Shown here: positions 8,569 to 18,406 of the stretch, one piece after another
Layout: every line of letters begins with the position of its first letter
Numbering within the stretch: the first letter of the stretch is position 1
From: CANIGN01 sp964538275
Lineage (GTDB): Bacteria > Bdellovibrionota > UBA2428
Direction of reading: 5' to 3'
Assembly: GCA_964538275.1 (NCBI GenBank)
Contig: CAZIFW010000004.1
Location: forward strand, 27,484 to 91,483
DNA length: 64,000 nt
Notes under the pieces: model-generated
Databases searched by the model: none
What the model was told of the DNA's origin: nothing
Seen by the model: the letters and a program-made list of their open reading frames with translations, nothing else
Program-made: the position numbers and the translations under genes

Positions 8569-9636
8569 ATGTATGTGACGGGGCAGATTTTTGAACAACT
8601 CGCAGGATTAAGCAACGAATATGATCAAATTCAAAAAATGGCTGTGGGCGGAATGGCCGAAGTCTATCGTGCTCGGCAACGCAGTCTCGATCGTCCAGTC
8701 GCGATCAAACGTATACGTCCCGATTTAAGAGAGAGCAAAGATATCCGCGAGCGCTTTAAGCGCGAAGCACGTGCTGCTGCAAATCTACTTCACCAAAACT
8801 TAGCGCACGTTTACGATTACAGAGAAATTGATCCCGAAGCTTATATCATCATGGAATATATTGATGGCTTTGATGCCTCAGATGTGATCCATCGCTCAGC
8901 TCCGCTTTCAGTAGATGTTGCTTTAGGTATTGCATCTAAAGTATTGCTTGGACTTTCTTACGTTCACAGTCACGGCATGGTTCACCGCGATCTTAAACCC
9001 GAAAATATTCGAGTCACCACTCGAGGTGACGTTAAGATCATGGACTTTGGAATTGCTTACGACCCATCAGAAAGTAACCTCACACAACCAGGTGTCTTAA
9101 TTGGTTCACCACACTACTTAGCACCAGAGCAAATTCAGGGCGGTAAAATTGATGCGCGCGTAGATATTTTTGCATTCGGGATTACATTTTACGAAATGCT
9201 CACAGGCAAGAGACCTTTTGCAGAAACCGACACAGAAACTGTATTTGCTAGAATCATCAAAGGGGAATACACCCCCATCGAATACATTCGCAAAGATGTG
9301 TCTCCCTTTATCATTCGAATGGTGGACGATTGCTTACAAAGTGTTCCCGCTAAAAGAGCGAATTCCACAAAAGAACTTAGCGAAGCTTTACAAAGTTTCA
9401 TTTTGCAAAATTTCACCGCTTCGCTTGAAAGTCGTATTCAACAACTTCTCATGAAACAGGGTTTTCTTACAGGTGATCACAGAATGGTAAGCATTCAGGA
9501 AAAAACTCAAACTCATGGAGTAACTACAGACAGTACACGCAAAAAAACCAAAAAAACTATAGTTTGGATTTTGGTGGTTTTATGTTTAGTCGCTATTATT
9601 GTGGCAGCGATTAAAATTAAAGCTAACCCTTTTTAA
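8569..9636 (+). CDS. Membrane-anchored serine/threonine protein kinase
   Basis: A complete Hanks-type (PknB-like) kinase. Visible motifs are the Gly-loop VGGMAEVYRA (26-35), the ATP lysine in VAIKR (K47), the helix-C glutamate (E66), HRDLKPEN (139-146), DFG (159-161) and APEQ. A short linker leads to one transmembrane segment (about 328-349) very close to the C-terminus, so the kinase is cytoplasmic and the outer part is only a few residues. It therefore lacks an extracellular sensor domain. It follows xseA by 36 bases, and its 3' end overlaps the convergent GGDEF gene by 14 bases. Confidence 0.95.
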   Translation: MYVTGQIFEQLAGLSNEYDQIQKMAVGGMAEVYRARQRSLDRPVAIKRIRPDLRESKDIRERFKREARAAANLLHQNLAHVYDYREIDPEAYIIMEYIDGFDASDVIHRSAPLSVDVALGIASKVLLGLSYVHSHGMVHRDLKPENIRVTTRGDVKIMDFGIAYDPSESNLTQPGVLIGSPHYLAPEQIQGGKIDARVDIFAFGITFYEMLTGKRPFAETDTETVFARIIKGEYTPIEYIRKDVSPFIIRMVDDCLQSVPAKRANSTKELSEALQSFILQNFTASLESRIQQLLMKQGFLTGDHRMVSIQEKTQTHGVTTDSTRKKTKKTIVWILVVLCLVAIIVAAIKIKANPF

Positions 9637-10714
9637 CGCGCTCTAAGTACTCTTTAAGTTCAGAGTGATCATGCTTAGTCTTTTTAGAATCATCTACGTC
9701 TATTAGATTTTTAATCACGCTGGCAAAAGAACTCTTTGCAGTATCATAGCCTTGAACTTCTCCGCCGTAGACACACACGCGGTTACGACCCATTTTTTTA
9801 GCAGAGTACATAGCCATGTCCGCTTCTCTTAAAAGTTCCCAATATTCACTGTGTCGGGTTTTATCAAAAGTTGTAACGCCTAAACTTGCAGTCACTTTAA
9901 CCACGTAATCCGGACTTACTGTCATAGTAAGCTCAGAAATAGTTTTGCGAACACGCTCAGAAACTCTAAGCGCTGAATCAATAGGTGTTTCTGGCATAAG
10001 AACTACAAACTCATCACCCCCGTAACGAATTTGAATATCACTTTTTCGAGTATGTTCTTTTAATACACGTCCTATTTCTTTCAACACAGTAGATCCTACC
10101 AAGTGATCATTGCTGTCGTTGACATCTTTAAAATGATCTAAATCCAACATGAAAACAGAAAGTGGGCGATCATAACGATGTACTAAGTTAAAAATCTCAG
10201 CAAAAATCTCTTTCATAAATCGCGTATTATGAAGACCCGTTAGATCATCCATCAAAGTCATACGCTTTAAGTCTTTGTTGTCATTTTTAAGAGCATTGGT
10301 TTGAGATAAAATACGTCGATATTCTTTTTCACGACGAATGTTTTTCGTACATTTATAAAGTAAAAAGTTTAGTCGATCTTCTAGTGTACTTGCTGGACTA
10401 AGATCAAAGTAATCAAAGAGACCATGTTCTTTGAAAGAGGCAATTTCTGATTTTTTAAAAGAATCTCCAAGTGCAATAATCTCTGGGCATTTGCCTTCAG
10501 GAACTTTGCTTAGGTTTTCGCGGCAATCATCAAAAAAGTTATCAATTTTTGCGTAATCACGAACTTTGACAAATACAATGTCGTAGCCTTTCCACTCGCG
10601 AGCAATGTCTTCGCAGTTGCCATCCCAAAAACAATGCTTCACCCCTTTTTCTCTAAAAAGAGGATGCATGGGAGATCCTTTCCCGCAGTGAAGTATTTTC
10701 AATCCTGACTTCAT
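9623..10714 (-). CDS. Diguanylate cyclase (GGDEF) with degenerate receiver-like N-terminus
   Basis: Residues ~150-320 form a GGDEF domain with an intact active-site GGDEF at 232-236 and a consensus inhibitory I-site RKSD (223-226) exactly five residues before it. This predicts an active, product-inhibited cyclase making cyclic-di-GMP. The first ~125 residues look like a CheY-type fold without an obvious phosphoacceptor aspartate at the end of strand 3, and a coiled segment links the two. Four cysteines (10, 28, 34, 64) occur in the N-terminal part. It is cytoplasmic, with no membrane segment. Confidence 0.92.
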   Translation of the reverse strand: MKSGLKILHCGKGSPMHPLFREKGVKHCFWDGNCEDIAREWKGYDIVFVKVRDYAKIDNFFDDCRENLSKVPEGKCPEIIALGDSFKKSEIASFKEHGLFDYFDLSPASTLEDRLNFLLYKCTKNIRREKEYRRILSQTNALKNDNKDLKRMTLMDDLTGLHNTRFMKEIFAEIFNLVHRYDRPLSVFMLDLDHFKDVNDSNDHLVGSTVLKEIGRVLKEHTRKSDIQIRYGGDEFVVLMPETPIDSALRVSERVRKTISELTMTVSPDYVVKVTASLGVTTFDKTRHSEYWELLREADMAMYSAKKMGRNRVCVYGGEVQGYDTAKSSFASVIKNLIDVDDSKKTKHDHSELKEYLERVKKG

Positions 10715-10834
10715 AGGGTACTTTTCGGATTAGTCTTGAATAACTGAGCCAAAATTAAGACAAAAACTGTCTTTACATTCAATTTTCCCAAAGAGATTTT
10801 GAAAAAAGCCCCTTTAACCATTAAAGATAAAAAC

Positions 10835-11923
10835 ATGACAAATCTCATGATTTTTTTGACGATGTCAGTGGGCCTCATATTGCTCGTATTTGGAGCTGAT
10901 TATTTGGTTAAAGGAGCCTCATCCTTGGCAAAATCCCTAGGAGTTTCTTCTCTCGTCATAGGTCTAACGATTGTAGCCTTTGGAACCAGTGCCCCGGAGC
11001 TCACCGTCAGTTTAATGTCGGCCATTAAAGGCGAAAGCGACCTTGCCTTAGGCAATGTCGTTGGAAGCAACATCTTCAACGTATTATTTATCTTAGGGAT
11101 CTCGGCCCTTATAGTGCCGCTAACAGTGCATAAACAAATTATCCGCATTGAAACTCCAATCATGATAGCTATTTCACTTTTTGTTTGGGGCTTTGCTTCT
11201 AGTGGAACTATCAACAGATTTGAGGGGATCCTTTTGTTTATAGGATTTATTGCCTACACAGTAGGACAAGTTATTTTTAGCAGAAGTCAAAAATCAAATT
11301 CATCTGATGAAAGTGTTATTGGCGAATTTACGAGTGACTCTAAATCTAGAGTGAAACAAATTACATTTATAATTCTTGGTCTAGTTGGATTAGTGGCAGG
11401 CTCTAAACTTTTTGTAGACGGCGCAGTATCTTTAGCCACTCAGTTAGGAGTTAGTGAACTTGTTATTGGTTTAACTATTGTAGCAGCCGGAACATCGTTA
11501 CCTGAAGTCGCTACTTCGATAATGGCGGCTATTCGCAAAGAACGCGACATCGCCGTTGGAAACGTAGTTGGCAGTAACATTTTTAATATGCTTGCTGTCT
11601 TAGGTACTACTGGAACATTTTCGCCAAACCCAATCAATGTAAACGAAGCTGCACTCGCTTTTGATATCCCCATCATGGTTGCAGTTTGTCTTGCGTGTTT
11701 GCCTATCTTTTTTACCGAATATCGCATCGGCCGCTGGGAAGGTCTTTTGTTTTTGGGATCGTACATTGTTTACACCACAACTCTTGTGCTTAAAGCACAA
11801 GGGCACGCGATGTTGCCGTTTATGACTCAAGCGACAAGTTATTTTTTACTGCCTTTGGCAATCCTGATTCTCGCAGCAAGTACTATAAAGTTTCACCGAA
11901 AGCGAAGAAGGTCAGAATCCTAG
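10835..11923 (+). CDS. CaCA-family sodium/calcium exchanger (YrbG-like)
   Basis: Two homologous halves each carry the alpha-repeat of the Ca2+:cation antiporter family: GLTIVAFGTSAPELTVS with GNVVGSNIFNVLFILG in the first, and GLTIVAAGTSLPEVATS with GNVVGSNIFNMLAVLG in the second. About ten membrane segments are present, with a hydrophilic loop in the middle (residues ~155-175). I chose the ATG at 10835 because the N-terminal membrane helix starts right after it; a TTG at 10799 in frame would add 12 polar residues. It probably exports Ca2+ in exchange for Na+ or H+. Confidence 0.92.
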   Translation: MTNLMIFLTMSVGLILLVFGADYLVKGASSLAKSLGVSSLVIGLTIVAFGTSAPELTVSLMSAIKGESDLALGNVVGSNIFNVLFILGISALIVPLTVHKQIIRIETPIMIAISLFVWGFASSGTINRFEGILLFIGFIAYTVGQVIFSRSQKSNSSDESVIGEFTSDSKSRVKQITFIILGLVGLVAGSKLFVDGAVSLATQLGVSELVIGLTIVAAGTSLPEVATSIMAAIRKERDIAVGNVVGSNIFNMLAVLGTTGTFSPNPINVNEAALAFDIPIMVAVCLACLPIFFTEYRIGRWEGLLFLGSYIVYTTTLVLKAQGHAMLPFMTQATSYFLLPLAILILAASTIKFHRKRRRSES

Positions 11924-12053
11924 AAAGGATAACTTTAGCTATTAGCCCCTGAGCTGCCTTTATAGCTGCCCTAGAGCCTTATTCCTCTTGATTTAAGGCC
12001 AAGAAATTTTAACTTTTCGTATTCACACTGCTTACTTATCTTAGCGCCAAGTT

Positions 12054-13472
12054 ATGCGATTAGGTGGGTGCACTAAGTTCGTTATATTGCTTTTCTTCGT
12101 GCTTTTTAGCGCACATGCGCAAGAGCAAGACTTTTCACTCGCCCTACCCACCAATGCTTCTGAGGCAACTGAATTTGCGCGGGAACTTCGCATACGTTTT
12201 GACGAAGCCGCTAAAGAGCAAAACGTAGATCCTAAAAATCACTCCTCAAACGAGTCCCTTATTCTACTCATTGAATATGACAACCCCGAAGTTGCAAATA
12301 ACATCTACGTGCAAGAAGCCCTTACTAAACTCAACCGCAAAGGTTACAAAGTAATTATTCAAAAAAACAACCCAAACGAAGAGGCTCTACAAGCTCTAAA
12401 ACATCTTGAAAAAAACTCAGCAAAAATTTCTAGTGAAATTATAGGACATGTTTACCATAGAGCTCATTTAGGAATTCCAGATGATGAAAGTAAACAAAAA
12501 GCCCATAAAAGTTTTCAAAGAAAATTAGATGAGCTGAAAGTATTTTTTGGTTTGCGACGTGGGATAACTTTGTTTTCTTTTGTAAAACCATTTTTGGACG
12601 AAAAAACAGGCATTAGAAAACCTCGTTCACTCATGTGGCATACTTTCAAAACTCAATTCCCTCTCATTGTTGCTTCTTGCGTAAGCGCTTTTTATGGCAC
12701 ACTCCATTTGCCTCAAGTAGTAGAAGTTATGGGTGAGGTTAATTTCTTTGATCTAACCTACCACTGGACCTACTGGACGATACATTCATCCCTAACAGGA
12801 AGTGGCCACGCGCTGCCACTCGACCCTGCTTATTTTGCATTAGGCGCAACACTCACGCGTCTCTTCTGGGCATTTTTTGATCCCTCTGCTGATGCTAATA
12901 TGCGCCATGGATCGCGCTTCAACGTACACACCAACCGAACAAACGTCCCCTACCAATATCAAATGCTTTCACAGTTTGTTCATTCGCTTCCAGGGGATTT
13001 ATTTATTGTCATTTGCGGGTATGAACTTTCTCGTATCATGACCGGCATCACGATTCCTTATTACCATTTGTTATTCACCGTAGTTCCCATAGTTTCACTT
13101 TCAGGATCTCTAGCTAAAAACTTACCTAAGAGCATACTTTTTCAAATGATGGACGCTAAACTCATCAGCGAAAAAGGACAAAATATTGGGAATACTTTTA
13201 TTGGTCTTGTACTTTCGTATATGAAAACCATGAAGGTTGTTCATTCTGGCGGCCCCCTTGATCCCTATTATTGGTTTACATATTTAGGAATTTTATATGC
13301 AGCTCACACCACTGTTTTAAATAAATCAGAGGCATATCGAAGCTTTGTGAGAGGTATTGAAAAAATGCTTTCGCGAACTCCGCAAAATACTCAAGTGACA
13401 AGCAAGCCAGTAGAAACTCCTATGCCTAAGCAAGCCTTAGCAAGACTGAGCTGTGTGCATTATTTAAAGTAA
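12054..13472 (+). CDS. Exported or integral membrane protein, unknown function
   Basis: Not recognised. A signal peptide (hydrophobic core 8-20, cleavage after AHA) is followed by a soluble region of ~165 residues, with a fairly regular helical pattern (LILLIEYDNPEVANNIYVQEALTKLNRK). The C-terminal half has several hydrophobic segments, for instance FPLIVASCVSAFYG, YFALGATLTRLFWAFF, LFIVICGYEL and LLFTVVPIVSL, separated by His- and Tyr-rich loops. It is likely an inner-membrane protein with a periplasmic N-terminal domain. It is transcribed alone and converges on recJ. Confidence 0.6.
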   Translation: MRLGGCTKFVILLFFVLFSAHAQEQDFSLALPTNASEATEFARELRIRFDEAAKEQNVDPKNHSSNESLILLIEYDNPEVANNIYVQEALTKLNRKGYKVIIQKNNPNEEALQALKHLEKNSAKISSEIIGHVYHRAHLGIPDDESKQKAHKSFQRKLDELKVFFGLRRGITLFSFVKPFLDEKTGIRKPRSLMWHTFKTQFPLIVASCVSAFYGTLHLPQVVEVMGEVNFFDLTYHWTYWTIHSSLTGSGHALPLDPAYFALGATLTRLFWAFFDPSADANMRHGSRFNVHTNRTNVPYQYQMLSQFVHSLPGDLFIVICGYELSRIMTGITIPYYHLLFTVVPIVSLSGSLAKNLPKSILFQMMDAKLISEKGQNIGNTFIGLVLSYMKTMKVVHSGGPLDPYYWFTYLGILYAAHTTVLNKSEAYRSFVRGIEKMLSRTPQNTQVTSKPVETPMPKQALARLSCVHYLK

Positions 13473-13482
13473 AAAATTACAA

Positions 13483-15165
13483 TTAAGGGCTTGGGCGAAT
13501 TCGCATCACTCTTAACTGAGCGCTTTTGCGACCACGAAATTCAGAAATCTCTGGAACCACAAGAGCATCTACTTTTGAATGACCTAACTTTTCTAGTTTT
13601 TTACAAAGCTCTTCAAAGCCAAAAGCAATAGCAGAACCTCCGATGAGTTCCCATTTCACATGTTTTTCTTTCAATGTTTTGCGTGCACTGAGTGGAAGTT
13701 GTGAATACAAGAACAAAGGCTGGGGATTTCCCCTGCCCCAAGGAGCACTCTTATTGAGCATTTCAATATCTTGCAAAGTAGGCAAGATTTCTATCTCTCC
13801 ATCAAACTCAACTACACGTTGAGTGTTTAAATCAGAAAAATCTACGGATTTGATATAAGACTCAAAAGCCGAAATTTTATTCCCCTCAATTTCCATTCCT
13901 GCAGCTTCTGCATGGCCCCCAAACTTTTTTAGGATATCTCGTGCACCTTCTAAGAATGAAACGCAATGAAATCCAACAGGACAGCGCATAGAGCCTCTTA
14001 AGGTTCCGTGCGGTGTTTTAGAAAGTACAATCGTTGGTAAATTAAATTCTTCTACCAATTTTGCCGCGACTATACCTAATACACCCTCTAACCACTCTTC
14101 ACCTTGAATGAGCAGGAGAGAACGGCCTTCTTCAATCTGCTTTCCAGCTTGCTCAGTGGCTTCCTTTAAAACTAAAGCCTGAGACTCAACGCGAGATGTA
14201 TTGAGCGCCTCAACTTCTGCATAGAGCGATTCAGCTTCTTCAATAGATTTTGACAATAAAAAGTTAAGCGCTTTGTTTGCCTGACCCATACGGCTTGCTG
14301 CATTTAACTTAGGCGCAACAGAAAATGCCAAATCCCGCGCATCATAACTTTTCATGAGAGTTGCCATGAACTGAAAAGCAGGGCGTATACGAGTGGGCCA
14401 CCGCTTGAGACCTTCTTTGACTAGACTTCGATTTATACCTTTTAGTTCCATTTGATCGGCAACCGTTGCAAGTGAAACTAAATCTAGAAATGAATCGAAT
14501 TTAACGTCAGCACCTAACTCACTTTTAATTCCTGCTAAAAGAAAAAACATTACGGCTGTACCGCATAAATGCCCCAAGCCCGACGGGCACGTACCTTGAT
14601 TTGGATTCACCAAATACGGGGTATCGGGAAGTTCATTCGCAGGCAAATGGTGATCTGTTACAACAAAAGGCACACCTATTTCTTTTAAATATTTAGCCGG
14701 ATCAATAGCTCCAATGCCAGAATCTACCGTTAGTACCAAATCATACTCAAAAGTTTCACGAATACGCTTTAATGAAGAGACATGCACTCCGTAACCTTCA
14801 TCAAAACGATGAGGGATAAAAAGTTGAAATTGGGTGAAGCCCACGCGATTAAAAAAATCTGCCGCTAAACTTAATCCTGACATTCCATCTACGTCGTAGT
14901 CTCCGTAAACAAGAATTTTTTTGTTTTCTCTAATGTATTGGGCCACCAATGCTGCAGATTCTGGAAGATTTTTTAAAACTTGAGGCGCAGGTAAATCAGA
15001 AAGTTTGGTGTTCAAAAAACTCTGAACACCTTCCATGCTTTCAAAAGACCTAGAGGCTAAGAAACTCCCCAAGAGAGTTCCATATTCCTGAAAAAAGCTA
15101 TCGTGCACGGGAGAGTGTGCGTAATTCCTGAGTGTCCATCTCTCTCCCCCTACAAGTGCCGTCAC
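13483..15165 (-). CDS. recJ: Single-stranded-DNA-specific exonuclease RecJ
   Basis: RecJ is a 5'-3' ssDNA exonuclease used in recombination and mismatch repair. The DHH-phosphoesterase motifs are clear: YGDYDVDGMSG, the VDSGIGA region, VVTDHHLP, and in the DHHA1 domain FGGHAEAAGMEI. At 560 residues it has the normal bacterial length, including the OB-fold near the C-terminus. It is the last gene of the tgt-yajC-secD-secF-recJ operon, 5 bases after secF. A secDF-recJ order is common in related bacteria. Confidence 0.95.
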   Translation of the reverse strand: MTALVGGERWTLRNYAHSPVHDSFFQEYGTLLGSFLASRSFESMEGVQSFLNTKLSDLPAPQVLKNLPESAALVAQYIRENKKILVYGDYDVDGMSGLSLAADFFNRVGFTQFQLFIPHRFDEGYGVHVSSLKRIRETFEYDLVLTVDSGIGAIDPAKYLKEIGVPFVVTDHHLPANELPDTPYLVNPNQGTCPSGLGHLCGTAVMFFLLAGIKSELGADVKFDSFLDLVSLATVADQMELKGINRSLVKEGLKRWPTRIRPAFQFMATLMKSYDARDLAFSVAPKLNAASRMGQANKALNFLLSKSIEEAESLYAEVEALNTSRVESQALVLKEATEQAGKQIEEGRSLLLIQGEEWLEGVLGIVAAKLVEEFNLPTIVLSKTPHGTLRGSMRCPVGFHCVSFLEGARDILKKFGGHAEAAGMEIEGNKISAFESYIKSVDFSDLNTQRVVEFDGEIEILPTLQDIEMLNKSAPWGRGNPQPLFLYSQLPLSARKTLKEKHVKWELIGGSAIAFGFEELCKKLEKLGHSKVDALVVPEISEFRGRKSAQLRVMRIRPSP

Positions 15166-15170
15166 GCGAA

Positions 15171-16157
15171 TTAAACTTTCGCTTCTTTAATTTTTGAACT
15201 CTTAGCTGGTACGTGCTTTGGAGATGGTGAACTGCCAATAGGCTTTGCACCCCAAATTCTGTCGCCCCAGAGGTACAACGGTGCAGCTACAAAGATTGAA
15301 CTGAAAGTACCGATGATAATACCCACGAGTAATGTGACAGAGAAATCTTGCAAGCTAGGGCCACCTACGAAATACAAAATCACCAAACTAAAGAGAGTGG
15401 TACATCCTGTAATCACAGTACGAGACAACGTAGAGTTAATAGCATGATCCACAATGGACTCGCGGCTCTTGCCTAGCATTGTGCCTTCAACTTCACGAAT
15501 ACGGTCAAATACTACAACCGTATCGTTAATGGAGTAACCCGCTAGTGTTAAGAGAGCAGCAACTACGTTAGTAGAAAATTCAGTTCCTGAAACAACTAAG
15601 AAACCACAGGTAAACACAAGATCGTGTATTACGCCTACAATCGCGCCAGGGGAATAACGCATATCAAAGCGAATGTAGATGTAGAACATGATTAAAATCG
15701 CAGTGTAGATGATTGACATCAAAGCTGATTTTTTAAGTTCTGCTCCTACACGAGGACCCACGCTATCCATACGAGTTACAGTCCAGTCAGAACCCTTGGC
15801 TCCATATTTTGCTAGGTGTTCATCTAAAACCTTACCAGCGTTTACAGTTTCGTCTGTGGCTCCTGTAATTAAGAACTCTTTAGCAAAGCCATTACTTACT
15901 TGACCCTGAAGCTCCACAATCGACAAACCTGGAATTACTGGATCAAGTTCAGCTCTTAATGTAGCAGGATCAATATTAGGATCTTTAAAAGCCACACCTG
16001 CTTCAACACCCCCTCTAAAGTCTACTCCGTACTTGATGCCGGGCTTGCCAAACATCAAGAACAAGCAAACAAAAAAGAGAACAATTGCTGCTGGTACCGC
16101 GTACTTAAAGGATTTTACAAAAGGAAAGTTTAGATTTTTCGGATTAAATAGTTCCAT
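15171..16157 (-). CDS. secF: Protein translocase subunit SecF
   Basis: SecF forms with SecD an inner-membrane complex that uses the proton motive force to pull preproteins into the periplasm. The first periplasmic domain follows one membrane helix and begins with the family motif YGVDFRGGVEAGV. The C-terminal part has five helices with GYSINDTVVVFDRIRE and TTLFSLVILYFVGGP, both typical. Length (328) is normal. It sits 12 bases downstream of secD and is translated with it. Confidence 0.97.
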   Translation of the reverse strand: MELFNPKNLNFPFVKSFKYAVPAAIVLFFVCLFLMFGKPGIKYGVDFRGGVEAGVAFKDPNIDPATLRAELDPVIPGLSIVELQGQVSNGFAKEFLITGATDETVNAGKVLDEHLAKYGAKGSDWTVTRMDSVGPRVGAELKKSALMSIIYTAILIMFYIYIRFDMRYSPGAIVGVIHDLVFTCGFLVVSGTEFSTNVVAALLTLAGYSINDTVVVFDRIREVEGTMLGKSRESIVDHAINSTLSRTVITGCTTLFSLVILYFVGGPSLQDFSVTLLVGIIIGTFSSIFVAAPLYLWGDRIWGAKPIGSSPSPKHVPAKSSKIKEAKV

Positions 16158-16169
16158 CGTTCTGTTCCA

Positions 16170-17969
16170 TTATCCTTTGCTTGCTGCAATTTCGCGCAAC
16201 TCGCGACTGCCCAAACCAATACTGAGTGTTTTCTTGTTTTTCATGAAGGCCATGAAAATAGTTTTCGTAAAGTAAGTTGCCATAAATACGTTAGTTGCAA
16301 TACCCACCATAAGTGTGAATGCAAAACCACGGATACTACCAGTACCAAAACTTAAGAGCACGATTGCTCCAATAATAGTGGTTACGTTTGAATCTAAAAT
16401 TGCGGAGTAGGCTTTATCAAAACCCAACTCAATAACTTGATTCACAGTCTTACCTGCACGCGTTTCTTCGCGCATGCGTTCATAAATAATGATCAAAGCA
16501 TCTACTGCCATACCAAGAGTCAATACGATACCCGCAATACCGGGAAGCGTAAGCGTTGCATGGAGCGCGCCTAATAATGCAAATATCATTGCAACGTTGA
16601 TGAGAGTTACGATTGCGGCAATGAAACCTGCAGTTCCGTAGTAAAATACTAGAAAAGCTAAGATAACAGTAAAACTTAAGCCCAACGCTAACTTACCAGA
16701 CTCAATCGCATCGCGACCCATACTAGGACCGATCACGCGTTCTTCTTGAACTTCAATAGTTGCAGGCAAAGCACCCGCACGAAGTACGATAGAAAGATCT
16801 TGCGCCTCTCTCATCATGTCTTCATATGAACCAGAACCTAATGTGATACGACCAGAGTCGCTAATAGCAGATTGAAGAACCGGTTTACTTTTAACAACGC
16901 CATCTAAAACAATGGCCATGTAGTGACCAATAAAGCCACCCGTAAATTGTTCAAAGTTTTTAACAGCTGCTGCATTGATCTGGAAAGCAACCTCAGGACG
17001 GTCACCCCCCATAGCAATTCCGCCACTCGCGCCGCTCATCTGAACAAAAGCTTGTTCAATAAACTCACCCGAGAATAGATCTTTTTGAGAAAGTAAAACT
17101 GGAACGTAATTTGTTTTAGAAATTTCGTTCGGATCATTTTGTCTTTCAAATGCAACAACAGTTCCTGCGGGAATTTTGTCTTTTAAATCTGCATTGATAC
17201 GCTCCCGATATTCTGAAAAGCGCGGAAAAGTTTCTTTATTGTAATTTCCTGCAGTTTCGGCAGCTTTAATTTTTGCTTCAAGATCGGCCTTTTGTGTCTC
17301 TAAGCAATCGCCTTGATCTTGGTTACAACCATGAACCATCTGGAAATTTAATTGAGCCGTTTGACCAATAAGCGATTTCAAACGCTCAGGCTCTTCTGCG
17401 CCCGGAAATTGAACCAAGATTTGATCATCTCCACGTCGAGAGATTAAGGGCTCAGCAACACCAAATTCGTCAATACGGTTACGAATTGTTTCAATACTTT
17501 GATTGCGAGTTGTATCGCGAATGTTTTGGAGAGCTAATGGAGAAACTCTGAGATATTCAACTCCATTGATAGGTCTCAAAAGTTCAAGAGTATCCGTCCA
17601 GTTATCAGATATTAAAGCTTTAAACTTTTCGCTATCTGCGGGATTTTTGAGTTTAACTTCAAGCTCAGCAGTTTTTTCGTTTAAATTTATACTCTCAACT
17701 TCGATTTTCTTTTCATTGGCCATCTTTTCAAGATTGCGGCCATAAGCACCGAGTTGATCGAGGGCAACTTTATCTAAATCCACCCCCAAAACCATGTGCA
17801 CACCGCCCTTGAGATCAAGTCCTAATCTCATTGCAGTGTCCAACATCCAGCCAGGTAGCTTTGTCGCTTCTGGATTTAGAATGTTATATGCCGTAGGCAT
17901 TAAAAAATAAAATGTAGCCGCAGTTAAGATGCCACAAAACCAAACTCTAAACTTAAGACCGCTGTTCAT
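16170..17969 (-). CDS. secD: Protein translocase subunit SecD
   Basis: The N-terminal helix is followed by LGLDLKGGVHMVLGVDLD, the SecD D1 signature, then the periplasmic P1 domain with RNRIDEFGVAEPLI and a C-terminal set of helices with LTLGMAVDALIIIYERMREE and FGTGSIRGFAFTLMVGIATNVF. An inserted charged segment around residues 225-285 (with two Cys in HGCNQDQGDCLE) enlarges P1 compared with short SecD proteins. The start overlaps yajC by four bases, so the two are translationally coupled. Confidence 0.97.
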   Translation of the reverse strand: MNSGLKFRVWFCGILTAATFYFLMPTAYNILNPEATKLPGWMLDTAMRLGLDLKGGVHMVLGVDLDKVALDQLGAYGRNLEKMANEKKIEVESINLNEKTAELEVKLKNPADSEKFKALISDNWTDTLELLRPINGVEYLRVSPLALQNIRDTTRNQSIETIRNRIDEFGVAEPLISRRGDDQILVQFPGAEEPERLKSLIGQTAQLNFQMVHGCNQDQGDCLETQKADLEAKIKAAETAGNYNKETFPRFSEYRERINADLKDKIPAGTVVAFERQNDPNEISKTNYVPVLLSQKDLFSGEFIEQAFVQMSGASGGIAMGGDRPEVAFQINAAAVKNFEQFTGGFIGHYMAIVLDGVVKSKPVLQSAISDSGRITLGSGSYEDMMREAQDLSIVLRAGALPATIEVQEERVIGPSMGRDAIESGKLALGLSFTVILAFLVFYYGTAGFIAAIVTLINVAMIFALLGALHATLTLPGIAGIVLTLGMAVDALIIIYERMREETRAGKTVNQVIELGFDKAYSAILDSNVTTIIGAIVLLSFGTGSIRGFAFTLMVGIATNVFMATYFTKTIFMAFMKNKKTLSIGLGSRELREIAASKG

Positions 17970-18343
17970 GTTACAACTTCTCCTACTTTCAATTCCTTAA
18001 GCTTAGCCTGAATTTGGCTACGTAGAACACGTATCTCGGTTCCAGGTGAAACTTCTAAAGTGACAACTCTGTCAGTAAGTCCCGCGATTTTGCCAATAAT
18101 ACCGCTCGCAGTAACAACCTCTTCACCGCGCACTAGACTTTTTTGAAAGTCTTGTTGTTGTTTTTGCTGCTTTCTTTGAGGCGCTATAATCAAAAAATAG
18201 AAAAGAGCCACAAAAAGCACAATCATCGGCAAATTCATAAGCATTGAATTAGGAGCTTTAGCTGCTGCCGGCGCCGCAGCTTCTTGCGCTGCAGAATAAG
18301 TTAATAGAAAAAGGTTCGTTGCGAATACAAGTAAAGACCGCAT
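17966..18343 (-). CDS. yajC: Preprotein translocase subunit YajC
   Basis: YajC is the small accessory subunit of SecDF. The single membrane helix (residues ~33-52, MIVLFVALFYFLIIAPQRKQ) is followed by the conserved RKQQKQQQDFQKSL and GEEVVTASGIIGKIAGL. Unusually, an extra N-terminal hydrophobic stretch ending in SAAQEAAAPAAAK precedes it, resembling a signal peptide plus an Ala/Pro linker. It lies 63 bases downstream of tgt and overlaps secD by four bases. Confidence 0.95.
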   Translation of the reverse strand: MRSLLVFATNLFLLTYSAAQEAAAPAAAKAPNSMLMNLPMIVLFVALFYFLIIAPQRKQQKQQQDFQKSLVRGEEVVTASGIIGKIAGLTDRVVTLEVSPGTEIRVLRSQIQAKLKELKVGEVVT

Positions 18344-18406
18344 CTTAAAAGAATTAGCACCCGTCCTCTCAGTGGTCTACAGAGGGCTTAACTCTATGCT
18401 TTTATT

